NCBI GenBank assembly: GCA_024636975.1
Contig: JAGXGA010000042.1
Coordinates: 1-64,000 of the forward strand
DNA: 64,000 bases
From: Mariniphaga sp.
GTDB taxonomy: Bacteria; Bacteroidota; Bacteroidia; Bacteroidales; Prolixibacteraceae
Reading direction: 5' to 3'
Shown here piece after piece: positions 1 through 7,769 of this stretch. A program made the position numbers and the translations under genes. The notes beneath the pieces were generated by a model that saw nothing but the letters and a program-made list of their open reading frames with translations, was not told where the DNA came from and ran no database searches. How positions within the stretch are numbered: the first letter of the stretch is position 1; every line of letters starts with the position of its first letter.

Positions 1-374
1 GGTCTAATGTTTGTTGGTTCGTTTCAAAATTATTTTTTATCATTGTAAAAGGGATGTTTGTTCTTGTACACCCTAAAAATACTGATACTTCAGCTATTTT
101 TAGGTAACAAACTCCCTTTTTTTATGAATAATAGAGGTTAGTATTGTTTGCCGGCGATATTTCCTTTTTTTCTTCCTTTAAAGTTTGTTTTTTGTTTTTT
201 GTTATTTTCCTTTTTATGTTTTTTGTTTTCTGTTTTGTTATTTGTTGCTTTGCTTTGTGTCATTTTTTCACTGTAACATTTTCCGGGAAAAATAAATTTG
301 AACCCGAAAAATGTTGTAAAATTGTGACTTTGACATAAACATTAAGATTTAAACCGGAATCAAATTACTTTGTA
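1..374. other. Gene-less left edge, T-rich
   Basis: This stretch holds one structured segment (51-123, listed separately) and a very T-rich run at about 150-270 whose only open frame is a phenylalanine-rich low-complexity translation. I see no convincing gene. The promoter of the symporter gene should lie in the last 100 bases, but I could not assign a clear TAnnTTTG box. The gene upstream of this edge is not visible. Confidence 0.5.
51..123 (+). terminator. Two-tier hairpin with T-tract, probable terminator
   Basis: GGGA (51-54) pairs with TCCC (113-116) and GTTTGTT (56-62) pairs with AACAAAC (106-112). Inside them, CCTAAAAATA (72-81) pairs perfectly with TATTTTTAGG (95-104). A run of seven T follows (117-123). 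This is an unusually elaborate rho-independent terminator shape, probably ending a plus-strand transcript that enters from outside the window. The A-run before position 51 would let it work in both directions. It could instead be the 3' end of a structured small RNA. Confidence 0.55.
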
Positions 375-2204
375 ATGAAATTAACAATTGTCGATGGGAT
401 CATCATCCTTGTTTACCTTCTTACCACTGTATTTATTGGATTAGTTCTTAAAAAGGTAGCTCAGAAGAGCAAGGCCAACTATTTGCTGGGAGGTAACAAA
501 CTTCCGTGGTATATGCTTGGGCTTTCGAATGCTTCGGGGATGTTTGATATTTCAGGTACCATGTGGCTTGTTACCCTTTTGTTTGTTTACGGGCTGAAGA
601 GTATCTGGATTCCATGGTTGTGGCCGGTTTTCAACCAGGTATTTTTAATGGTGTTTTTGAGTATATGGCTGCGCCGTTCAGGGGTAACCACAGGCGCTGA
701 ATGGATCAATACCCGGTTTGGAAGAGGACGTGACAGCAATCTTTCGCATGGGGTAGTGGTGGTATTTGCGCTTATTATGTGTTTGGGTTACCTGGCATAC
801 GGCTTCATCGGGCTGGGTAAATTTGTAATGATTTTCATTCCCTGGGATATTGTAGCACCTTATATTCCTTTTGAAGTTCCGTTGTCGTATGTTCCGCATA
901 TTTATGGTATTGCCTTTACGTTGTTTGCTGTTTTTTATGCTGTTCTGGGAGGTATGTCGAGTATTGTGTGGGCCGATGTGCTTCAGTATTTTATTATGAC
1001 CATCTCTGCCATCCTGATCGGGGTGCTGGCTATGAAAGCTATGGCTGTTGAAACACTTGTGGTTCCCGAAGGCTGGAATTCTCCTTTTTTTGGATGGCGG
1101 CTCGATGATCTGGACTGGCGGGGCATTATTGATGAGGTGAATGCAAAAATTGCCAGCGACGGGTATTCGCTGTTTACCATCTTTTTTATGATGATGGTGT
1201 TTAAAGGAGTCCTTGTTTCAATGGCCGGCCCGGCGCCAACCTATGATATGCAGAAGATTCTTTCCACCAAGACGCCAAAGGAAGCGGCAAAAATGAGTGG
1301 ATTTGTTTCAGTGGTACTTATGCCGGTGCGTTATTTTATGATTGCCGGATTTGCTGTTTTGGCCCTGTTGTATTACGACAGGCTAAATCTTATGGTAGCA
1401 GGGCAAATCGATTTTGAGCAGATATTGCCATCGGCCATTTCTGAATTTGTACCAATTGGTTTTATGGGACTGTTGCTGGCAGGTTTACTGGCTGCGTTTA
1501 ATTCGACGTTTGCTGGTACATTGAATGCGGCACAGGCTTACATTGTAAACGATATATACCTCCGGTATTTAAAACCCGAAGCATCAAACAAGGAAATACG
1601 CAATATGAACTACATAACCGGCGTGTCGGTAGTTATTGTGAGTATTATTTTCGGGGTATTTGCCCAGGATGTGAACAGCATGCTGCAATGGATTGTTTCG
1701 GCACTGTATGGAAGCTATGTGGTATCAAACGTGTTGAAATGGTATTGGTGGCGATTTAACGGGTATGGCTATTTCTGGGGAATGGTTACCGGTTTGATTC
1801 CCGCACTTATATTCCCTTATGTTTTTTCGGAGACACTCGATTTGTATTACTTCCCATGGTTGCTGCTTATCTCAATTGCGGGCGCAATGGCGGGAACCTT
1901 TCTTACTCCGCCTACCGATGAGAAGACGCTGAAAGATTTTTACCGGAATGTCAGGCCATGGGGGTTTTGGGGTCCCATTAAAAAGAAGGTGATGGAAGAA
2001 GATGCAGAATTTGTTCCGAACAAGGATTTTAAACGCGATATGTTCAATGTTGTTATTGGTACAATTGCTCAAACTGCGCTGGTGGCTCTTCCTATATACA
2101 TTGTGCTGAAAGAAGCTTTACCCGTTGGGATTACAATAGTTGTAACAGTGGTTTGTTTAATTATCTTGAAGAAAACCTGGTGGGACAGGTTACCGGAGAG
2201 GTAG
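375..2204 (+). CDS. Sodium:solute symporter (SSS family), probable mannoside importer
   Basis: A 609-residue polytopic inner-membrane protein with about 13-14 hydrophobic segments and an SSS-family layout (N-terminal YLLTTVFIGL helix, then the NYLLGGNKLPWYMLGLSNASGM region typical of SGLT-like carriers). It should couple sodium entry to uptake of a sugar or oligosaccharide. The next genes are a GH130 phosphorylase and a cellobiose/mannobiose 2-epimerase. The same trio (symporter, phosphorylase, epimerase) is the known Bacteroides beta-mannan catabolic set, so mannobiose is the likely substrate; that is inferred from context, not from transporter residues. The ATG follows AAATTACTTTGTA with no Shine-Dalgarno, as is usual in this phylum. 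Confidence 0.88.
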   Translation: MKLTIVDGIIILVYLLTTVFIGLVLKKVAQKSKANYLLGGNKLPWYMLGLSNASGMFDISGTMWLVTLLFVYGLKSIWIPWLWPVFNQVFLMVFLSIWLRRSGVTTGAEWINTRFGRGRDSNLSHGVVVVFALIMCLGYLAYGFIGLGKFVMIFIPWDIVAPYIPFEVPLSYVPHIYGIAFTLFAVFYAVLGGMSSIVWADVLQYFIMTISAILIGVLAMKAMAVETLVVPEGWNSPFFGWRLDDLDWRGIIDEVNAKIASDGYSLFTIFFMMMVFKGVLVSMAGPAPTYDMQKILSTKTPKEAAKMSGFVSVVLMPVRYFMIAGFAVLALLYYDRLNLMVAGQIDFEQILPSAISEFVPIGFMGLLLAGLLAAFNSTFAGTLNAAQAYIVNDIYLRYLKPEASNKEIRNMNYITGVSVVIVSIIFGVFAQDVNSMLQWIVSALYGSYVVSNVLKWYWWRFNGYGYFWGMVTGLIPALIFPYVFSETLDLYYFPWLLLISIAGAMAGTFLTPPTDEKTLKDFYRNVRPWGFWGPIKKKVMEEDAEFVPNKDFKRDMFNVVIGTIAQTALVALPIYIVLKEALPVGITIVVTVVCLIILKKTWWDRLPER

Positions 2205-2211
2205 AAGGAAG

Positions 2212-2351
2212 TAAAAAGTAAACAGGGAACGGTGAACAGTAATTTGTTCAGAAAGCTGTGGTTTTTAAGGTTTTGCTGAAGAGCTTCAGATAGGTTAGAC
2301 TGCCTGATGGGTTTAAGGAAGTGAACAGTGAAAAGTGAACGGTGAACAGTT
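2212..2351 (+). repeat. Degenerate GTGAACAGT-type repeat stretch
   Basis: Immediately after the symporter stop, short purine-rich words recur: GTGAACAGT, GTGAACGGTGAACAGT and GTAAAAAGTAAACAG at 2212-2240 and again at 2321-2351. The 31 bases at 2321-2351 match the reverse complement of 38330-38360 at 28 positions, so this is a dispersed family. It resembles the arms around the four-helix genes at 34.7 and 63.0 kb but has no gene inside. The reverse-strand open frame across it is a translation of the repeat. Confidence 0.6.
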
Positions 2352-2420
2352 TTTGAGGGAACAGGCAAAGGTGAAGGCTAAGTAGATAGAGTTAATAGCG
2401 GCAGTTTGTAAGAGGAATAC

Positions 2421-2500
2421 AGGTGCAACGCACCGGTAATATTTGTAGCTCTTAAATACAAACACAGTCCTTTAATGTGCAGAGCACCGTAATATTAACT
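2421..2500. repeat. Pair of REP-like short hairpin repeats
   Basis: Two related words occur 54 bases apart. The first is GGTGCAACGCACC (2422-2434, a 5-bp stem with 3-nt loop) followed by GGTAATATTTGTAG. The second is GTGCAGAGCAC (2477-2487) followed by CGTAATATTAAC. Both have the form GTGC-nnn-GCAC-CG-(G)TAATATT. This is the style of bacterial REP elements, which are often paired. No RAYT-type transposase is present in the window. Confidence 0.55.
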
Positions 2501-2533
2501 AGTTAAACGAAATAATATATAAATAGCAAATTT

Positions 2534-3715
2534 ATGATACGATCGAAAAAAGAATTTGAAAAGCGGGTGAAATGGCTGCAAAGGCAACATGAAAAGCTTA
2601 TAACAAAAAAAAATAAGCCTTCAAAAAAGCAATATAATGGAATTTATACCCGATATAAAAGGCCAATACTTACAGGGGAACATGCACCGTTGAACTGGCG
2701 GTTTGATTTTAATTATAAGACCAACCCGTTTTTGATGCAGCGCATTGGCATTAATGCTGCTTTTAACAGCGGAGCCATTTATTTTGATGGACGTTATTTG
2801 CTTTGTGCACGCGTGGAAGGATGGGATCGTAAATCCTTTTTTGCCATTGCTGAAAGCCCGAAAGGAATCGATAACTGGCGGTTTTGGGAGCGGCCTGTTA
2901 CTTTGCCTGAAACGGAAATTCCCGATACTAATGTTTATGATATGCGCCTGGTTCAGCACGAAGATGGCTGGATTTACGGAATATTCTGTGCCGAGCGCAA
3001 AGATATGTCAGCTCCTGAAGGCGACACTTCTATGGCCACTGCCAGCGGTGGCATTGCACGCACAAAAGACCTGGTAAGCTGGGAGCGACTGCCTGATTTT
3101 ATTTCGCACCACGGACAGCAGCGCAACCTTGTACTGCACCCTGAATTTATTGATGGAAAATATGCATTTTATACCCGCCCACAGGACGGCTTTATTGAAG
3201 TTGGAGGTGGTGGCGGTATTGGCTGGGCATTGGTTGATGACATTACCCATGCTGAGGCTCCGGAAGAAAAGATAATCGACGAGAAAGTTTATCATACCAT
3301 CAGGGAGCTGAAAAACGGACAGGGACCTGCCCCGTTGAAAACTGAAAAAGGATGGCTTCACCTTGCACACGGTGTGCGAAATTGCGCTGCCGGATTACGA
3401 TATGTGCTGTACCTGTTTATGACTGATCTGGAAGATCCTTCGAAGGTGATCGCCCGTCCTGGTGGTTATTTTATGGCTCCGGAAGGAGAGGAGCGGATCG
3501 GGGATGTATCAAATGTCTTGTTCGCCAATGGCTGGATAAGAAATGAGAAAGATGAGGTTTTTATCTATTACGGTTCTTCTGATACACGGATGCATGTTGC
3601 AACCTCAACCATTGAACAACTGGTTGATTACTGTTTGAATACCCCTGAGGACGGATTGCGTTCGGCGGAGAGCGTAAAAACCATCAACGAGATGGTTGAT
3701 AGAAATTCAAAATAA
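2534..3715 (+). CDS. GH130 phosphorylase, probable 4-O-beta-mannosyl-glucose phosphorylase
   Basis: This 393-residue cytoplasmic enzyme has the length and sequence of the GH130 subfamily that phosphorolyses Man-beta-1,4-Glc to mannose 1-phosphate and glucose. The N-terminal [17 protein letters not shown] block and the [19 protein letters not shown] strand begin the five-bladed propeller. Asp136 in the TNVYDMRLV block matches the catalytic proton-donor aspartate of characterised GH130 enzymes. The [13 protein letters not shown] and [12 protein letters not shown] blades are intact. With the 2-epimerase at 4.8 kb it would convert mannobiose to mannosylglucose and then to mannose 1-phosphate. A mannan-oligosaccharide phosphorylase is less likely given the length and neighbours. 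Confidence 0.88.
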   Translation: MIRSKKEFEKRVKWLQRQHEKLITKKNKPSKKQYNGIYTRYKRPILTGEHAPLNWRFDFNYKTNPFLMQRIGINAAFNSGAIYFDGRYLLCARVEGWDRKSFFAIAESPKGIDNWRFWERPVTLPETEIPDTNVYDMRLVQHEDGWIYGIFCAERKDMSAPEGDTSMATASGGIARTKDLVSWERLPDFISHHGQQRNLVLHPEFIDGKYAFYTRPQDGFIEVGGGGGIGWALVDDITHAEAPEEKIIDEKVYHTIRELKNGQGPAPLKTEKGWLHLAHGVRNCAAGLRYVLYLFMTDLEDPSKVIARPGGYFMAPEGEERIGDVSNVLFANGWIRNEKDEVFIYYGSSDTRMHVATSTIEQLVDYCLNTPEDGLRSAESVKTINEMVDRNSK

Positions 3716-3777
3716 CATTGAAACCGAAACACTGCCTGAGCTTAAAGAAATTTGCAGGTAGTTAAAAATTAGTTCGA

Positions 3778-4770
3778 ATGGGAAATAAAACATACAACTG
3801 GGCTGTATTGGGATGTGGAAAGATTGCCAGGAAGTTCAGCAACGATTTGAAGTTGCTTCCAAATGCACGCCTTTATGCAGCTGCCTCGAGAGACTATAAG
3901 CGAGCTCAGGATTTTGCTGATGAATTCGGCTACGAAAAGGCTTATGGCAGTTATGAAGAGATGGTAAATGATCAGAATGTGGATGCAGTATATATTGCCA
4001 CGCCCCACTCGTTTCACCGTGAACATACACTACTTTGCCTGAATCACAAAAAGGCAGTGCTTTGTGAGAAAGCTTTTGCCATCAATAAAAAAGAAGCAGA
4101 AGAAATGGTGGCCTGCGCAAAAGAAAACAACACATTTTTGATGGAAGCTTTCTGGACCATGTTCCAGCCCAGTTTCCGGAAAGCATTGGAGGTTATTCAG
4201 TCGGGTGAACTTGGACACCTTAAAATGGTCAGGTCCGATTTTGCTTTTAATGGCCCCTACGAACCACAAAAGCGGTTATACAATATTGCCCTTGGCGGGG
4301 GGTCATTGCTTGATATAGGTATTTACCCGGTATTTGCGGCACTTACTTCATTGGGTAAACCTGAATCCATTAAAACCATAACTGATTTTAGTTCTACCGG
4401 AGTGGAAGAAAGCATATCCATGCTTTTTCAATATCCGGGTGGTGAAATGGCTTCGCTTTCTTCCAGTTTTGCATCCTACTCTCCCGTTCAAACCGAATAC
4501 TGGTGCGAGGGCGGCTACCTGGTACTGAATACCCGCTGGCATGCACCTACCAGCATTACTATAAACAGAGCAGGGGAGAAACCTGAAATCTGGCCATCAA
4601 TGCACAAGGAGGGAACAGGTTACCAATATGAAGCGGAACATGTTATGAAATGCCTTGATGAAGGGAAAACAGAAAGCGATATTATGACATGGCAGCTTAG
4701 TATTGATATAATGGAAACGCTTGACCGGATCAGGAAGAATGCAGGCATTGTGTTTCCGGACCATGACTGA
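3778..4770 (+). CDS. Gfo/Idh/MocA family NAD(P)-dependent oxidoreductase
   Basis: 330 residues: an N-terminal Rossmann fold with the nucleotide loop VLGCGKIARKFS (about residues 8-20), then the family's AVLCEKAFAINKKEAEEM segment (EKP-like, with Ala in place of Pro) and a C-terminal alpha/beta substrate domain. The family oxidises or reduces sugars and sugar-like compounds. The nearest recognisable subtype is the trans-1,2-dihydrobenzene-1,2-diol dehydrogenase-like group, but the substrate cannot be read from sequence. It lies between the GH130 gene and the epimerase with gaps of 62 and 35 bases, so it is probably co-expressed and may act on a product of mannoside breakdown. Confidence 0.85.
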   Translation: MGNKTYNWAVLGCGKIARKFSNDLKLLPNARLYAAASRDYKRAQDFADEFGYEKAYGSYEEMVNDQNVDAVYIATPHSFHREHTLLCLNHKKAVLCEKAFAINKKEAEEMVACAKENNTFLMEAFWTMFQPSFRKALEVIQSGELGHLKMVRSDFAFNGPYEPQKRLYNIALGGGSLLDIGIYPVFAALTSLGKPESIKTITDFSSTGVEESISMLFQYPGGEMASLSSSFASYSPVQTEYWCEGGYLVLNTRWHAPTSITINRAGEKPEIWPSMHKEGTGYQYEAEHVMKCLDEGKTESDIMTWQLSIDIMETLDRIRKNAGIVFPDHD

Positions 4771-4805
4771 TAAAGAAATGCTTTATAAACTAAACACTAA
4801 ACGCC

Positions 4806-5993
4806 TTGGAATTAAAAGATTTAAAGAAAGAGTTTGAAAGTGAACTCACCAAAAACATCCTGAGTTATTGGGTTAAGGAAGTTTATGATCCCGAACGCAG
4901 GATATTTTACGGGCGTATTACCAATGACGGAAAGAAATATCCTGAAGCAGCTCTTTCGGCTGTGTTTACTACACGAATATTGTGGACATTTTCTGCTGCA
5001 TATCGCTGTTATCCGGCAGCTATATACAGGCATATGGCGGGTGAGGCTTTCCGCCTATTGCGCGAAATGTTCTGGGATAATGTTAACGGAGGCATATACT
5101 GGAGCATCCTTCCAAATGGAACCGCCCTTGAAACAAAGAAGCAGTTTTATGCCCAGGCCTTTTTTATCTATGCTTTATCGGAGTATTACCTTGCTTTTGA
5201 AGATGAACAGGCAAAGCAGCTTGCGGTTAAAATGTTTGAGCTGATGGAGAAACATGCCTTCGATAATAAATATGGAGGGTACATTGAAGCAATGACCAGC
5301 GACTGGCAGGATATCGATGATCAGCGACTTAGTTCAAAGGAGCTAAATGTTAAAAAGTCGATGAATACGCACCTGCATATCCTTGAGGCATATACCAGTC
5401 TTTACAGGATTTGGAAAACAAAAGAACTGGAAAAACAATTGCGCCACCTCATCCGTTTGTTTCTTGATAGAATAACAGACACTAAAACTTTTCATTTTCA
5501 CCTTTTCTTTGATGCTGACTGGACAGTTCGTTCTGATATTGATTCCTATGGTCATGATATAGAAGGCAGCTGGCTGCTGTGTGAAGCAGCCGAAGTATTG
5601 GGTGACAAGGAATTATCAGAGGAAGTTGAACAGGTTGCATTGAAAATGGCTAAAATTACAGCCATGGAAGGGATTGGAAAGGATGGTGGCATTTACTATG
5701 AAAAGGATGGTGACCACTTGCAGGAACAATATGACTGGTGGCCTCAGGCAGAGGCAGTGGTTGGTTTTTACAATGCCTGGCAACTTAGCGGGGATGAGAG
5801 TTACCTTACATTGTGCAGGCAAAGCTGGGATTTTATAAGAAGATACATCTTCGACAGTAAAAGAGGGGAGTGGTTCTGGGGCGTTTCCGCACATCTCGTT
5901 CCACTAAATGAAGATAAGGTAAATGGATGGAAAGCACCTTACCATAACGGGAGAATGTGTATGGAAATGCTGCGAAGGCTTGAAAGTGGATAA
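4806..5993 (+). CDS. Cellobiose/mannobiose 2-epimerase (AGE superfamily)
   Basis: 395 residues forming an (alpha/alpha)6 barrel of the N-acylglucosamine 2-epimerase superfamily. The expected histidines are present in MNTHLHILEAYTSLYR, SYGHDIEGSWLL and APYHNGRMCMEML, together with the aromatic QYDWWPQAEAVVGF block that binds disaccharides in cellobiose 2-epimerases. It should epimerise the reducing-end sugar of beta-1,4-mannobiose to give mannosylglucose, the substrate of the GH130 enzyme two genes upstream. The reading frame starts at TTG (codes MELKDLKKEFESELTKN); there is no ATG nearby that keeps the conserved first helix. Confidence 0.88.
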   Translation: MELKDLKKEFESELTKNILSYWVKEVYDPERRIFYGRITNDGKKYPEAALSAVFTTRILWTFSAAYRCYPAAIYRHMAGEAFRLLREMFWDNVNGGIYWSILPNGTALETKKQFYAQAFFIYALSEYYLAFEDEQAKQLAVKMFELMEKHAFDNKYGGYIEAMTSDWQDIDDQRLSSKELNVKKSMNTHLHILEAYTSLYRIWKTKELEKQLRHLIRLFLDRITDTKTFHFHLFFDADWTVRSDIDSYGHDIEGSWLLCEAAEVLGDKELSEEVEQVALKMAKITAMEGIGKDGGIYYEKDGDHLQEQYDWWPQAEAVVGFYNAWQLSGDESYLTLCRQSWDFIRRYIFDSKRGEWFWGVSAHLVPLNEDKVNGWKAPYHNGRMCMEMLRRLESG

Positions 5994-6023
5994 CGATAAT
6001 TATTTTTAAAAAATTTGAGCGCC

Positions 6024-6560
6024 ATGAAATTAAAGATTGCCTTGATAATATGTATATTATGCCTGATAATTCAAAGTGGATGCAGAACCATAAAGACAGA
6101 TAACATGAATTTTTCTACAATACAGCAACTCGATCTGGAGCGATATATGGGCGAGTGGTACGAAATAGCGCGTTTTGATCACCGGTTCGAGCGAAATCTT
6201 GTGGGCGTAACTGCTACCTATGAATTGCGTCCGGATGGAAAAATTACTGTCATTAATGCTGGCTATAAAAACAGTTTCGATGGAAAATACAAAGAATCGA
6301 CAGGAAAAGCAAAGCAACCCAATCCGAATGAACCGGGAAAGCTGAAGGTAGCGTTCTTTCTTTTCTTTTATGCCGATTATTACATTTTTGAGCTTGATAA
6401 GGATTATGAGTGGGCACTCATAGGAAGTTCATCCGATAAGTACCTATGGATATTAAGCCGGACACCTTCACTTGACGAGAAAACTCTTGACCGGATTTTG
6501 CAGAATGCACGGCAGAGGGGCTTTGATACAAGCAAACTTATCTGGGTAGAACAGAAATAA
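6024..6560 (+). CDS. Lipocalin-family outer-membrane lipoprotein (Blc-like)
   Basis: About 178 residues from the ATG at 6024; an in-frame TTG nine bases upstream is also possible. The signal peptide ends in the lipobox IQSGC, so the protein is lipid-anchored. The lipocalin signature follows: LERYMGEWYEIARFDHRFER (the G-x-W strand), then the NAGYKNSFDGKYKESTGKA and YADYYIFELDKDYEWALIGSS strands and the ILSRTPSLDEKTL motif. Bacterial lipocalins bind lysolipids or other hydrophobic ligands in the envelope. It ends the mannoside cluster, but no functional tie is evident. Confidence 0.87.
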   Translation: MKLKIALIICILCLIIQSGCRTIKTDNMNFSTIQQLDLERYMGEWYEIARFDHRFERNLVGVTATYELRPDGKITVINAGYKNSFDGKYKESTGKAKQPNPNEPGKLKVAFFLFFYADYYIFELDKDYEWALIGSSSDKYLWILSRTPSLDEKTLDRILQNARQRGFDTSKLIWVEQK

Positions 6561-6603
6561 TTCCTGTGTCATTTTAATGTTTTATTAATAAAGCTATAAC
6601 TTT

Positions 6604-6645
6604 AATAAAGAATTTATTCTTTATTTGTTTTTTTTGTTATGTTTG
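6604..6645 (+). promoter_or_regulatory. rex promoter with overlapping 22-bp palindrome
   Basis: AATAAAGAAT (6604-6613) and ATTCTTTATT (6616-6625) form perfect 10-bp inverted arms separated by TT. A Bacteroidota -7 box TATGTTTG follows at 6638-6645. The palindrome covers the place where the -33 element would sit, so a dimeric repressor bound there would block transcription of rex. Rex autoregulation is the obvious guess, although the sequence does not match the Gram-positive Rex consensus TTGTGAA-n4-TTCACAA. Confidence 0.5.
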
Positions 6646-6680
6646 TAGTGTTTTAAAAAGCTTTGAGAAATTCTTTGGAA

Positions 6681-7340
6681 ATGGAAGAAACAGGTAAATA
6701 CAAAAAAGGAAGACAAGCACCGGAACCAACGCTTAAGAGGTTACCGGGTTATTTGTATTACCTGGAGCAGGTAAGGGAGGACGGGATCCTTAACATATCA
6801 GCACCAACCATTGGTAAAGATCTGAGCTGTGATCCTACCCAGGTGGTAAAGGATCTGGCTTTCACCGGTGTTAAGGGAAAGCCGAGGGTTGGGTACAATG
6901 TGTACGAATTGATACATTCCCTTGAAGAGTACATGGGGCACAATCAGGTAAACGAAGCTTTTTTGATTGGAGCAGGTAATTTGGGATCGGCATTGATGGC
7001 ATATCAACAGGAACAGGCCTTGGGACTGAGAATTATTGCAGCTTTTGATATTGATAAAAAGAAAATTGGTGAGAATATTGGTGGCGTTCACATACTTGAA
7101 TACAGTAAGTTGTTTAGCTTGTCCGGCAGGCTGAATGTAAAAATAGCCATTTTAACCACACCTAACCAGGCAGCACAGGAAGTTGCTGAAGACCTTATTA
7201 ACTGCGGGATCAAAGCTATCTGGAATTTTACATCTGTAAACTTGAATTTGCCGGAAGGCATTATAGTTCAGAATACATCTATTGGTTCTTATGCAGCAGT
7301 ATTACTGCGGCGTTTGAATGACGCTGGAAATAACCTTTAA
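6681..7340 (+). CDS. rex: Redox-sensing transcriptional repressor Rex
   Basis: About 219 residues from the ATG at 6681 (an in-frame TTG lies at 6663). The N-terminal winged helix (about 1-80) contains TLKRLPGYLYYLEQV and the DPTQVVKDLAFTGVKGKPRVGYNV block characteristic of Rex. The C-terminal Rossmann domain has GAGNLGSALMAY for NADH binding and ends with a swapped helix rich in Ala and Leu. Rex represses fermentative and respiratory genes until NADH rises. It begins a transcript that probably also carries the small ORF 11 bases downstream and ends at the hairpin at 7583. Confidence 0.93.
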   Translation: MEETGKYKKGRQAPEPTLKRLPGYLYYLEQVREDGILNISAPTIGKDLSCDPTQVVKDLAFTGVKGKPRVGYNVYELIHSLEEYMGHNQVNEAFLIGAGNLGSALMAYQQEQALGLRIIAAFDIDKKKIGENIGGVHILEYSKLFSLSGRLNVKIAILTTPNQAAQEVAEDLINCGIKAIWNFTSVNLNLPEGIIVQNTSIGSYAAVLLRRLNDAGNNL

Positions 7341-7351
7341 AATCAGAAAAA

Positions 7352-7552
7352 ATGAAAACGTTAAAATTAAAAATTACTGGCTTGGCATTACAATTAAAGA
7401 AAATTTTCTTTAAACATGGAGATTTAAATACTACTAACTGTAATGAAAACATCGTGAAAGAGAATATTACCTCCAAAAATGAAGTTGATAAAATGAGATT
7501 TGATGAATACTTGACAGTTTATAAAAACATTACCAGGTGGCAAACTGTATAA
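7352..7552 (+). CDS. Small basic hypothetical protein downstream of rex
   Basis: A 66-residue frame starts with ATG 11 bases after rex and ends 30 bases before a good intrinsic terminator, which supports it as the second gene of a rex transcript. The first 25 residues are lysine-rich and amphipathic (MKTLKLKITGLALQLKKIFF); the rest is Asn/Glu-rich. There is no signal peptide, no recognised domain and no cysteine cluster apart from one Cys. I do not recognise a family. It could be non-coding sequence that happens to stay open. Confidence 0.4.
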   Translation: MKTLKLKITGLALQLKKIFFKHGDLNTTNCNENIVKENITSKNEVDKMRFDEYLTVYKNITRWQTV

Positions 7553-7582
7553 GCCTGGTTTTTTAAGAATTTTCATTATCGG

Positions 7583-7611
7583 ATGGCATTCCTTTTTGGG
7601 TGCCATTTTTT
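7583..7611 (+). terminator. Intrinsic terminator after rex operon
   Basis: ATGGCA (7583-7588) pairs with TGCCAT (7601-7606) around a 12-nt loop, and T residues run from 7606 to 7611. It lies 31 bases after the small ORF and would end the rex transcript. Confidence 0.65.
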
Positions 7612-7672
7612 GAATCTATTAATTGTCTTACTTATTTGAATTATTCCTGTTTTCATTGCAGTTAAACAAATG

Positions 7673-7712
7673 TGAGGAAAAAAATCCACAGATGAAGGGA
7701 TTTTTTTCCTCA
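7673..7712. promoter_or_regulatory. Perfect 15-bp inverted repeat before the GH65 gene
   Basis: TGAGGAAAAAAATCC (7673-7687) and GGATTTTTTTCCTCA (7698-7712) are exact reverse complements around a 10-nt loop. They lie 58 bases before the first ATG of the GH65 gene. No T-tract follows on either strand, and a terminator already exists 62 bases upstream, so an operator or an RNA hairpin in the GH65 leader is as likely as a second terminator. Confidence 0.5.
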
Positions 7713-7769
7713 TAATATTTTATAAGTTGCTGAACTATAGCTCCTGAAGTTTTGGTTCAATTATTTCTT

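Noticed and set aside
144-338. 64-codon plus-strand ORF rich in Phe and Cys
   Set aside because: It is a translation of a T-rich run; no ribosome site, no family and strongly biased composition.
2069-2368. 99-codon reverse ORF (FTVHRSLFTVHFL-like)
   Set aside because: Its repeated FTVH words are the translation of the GTGAACAGT repeat, and it overlaps the symporter gene.
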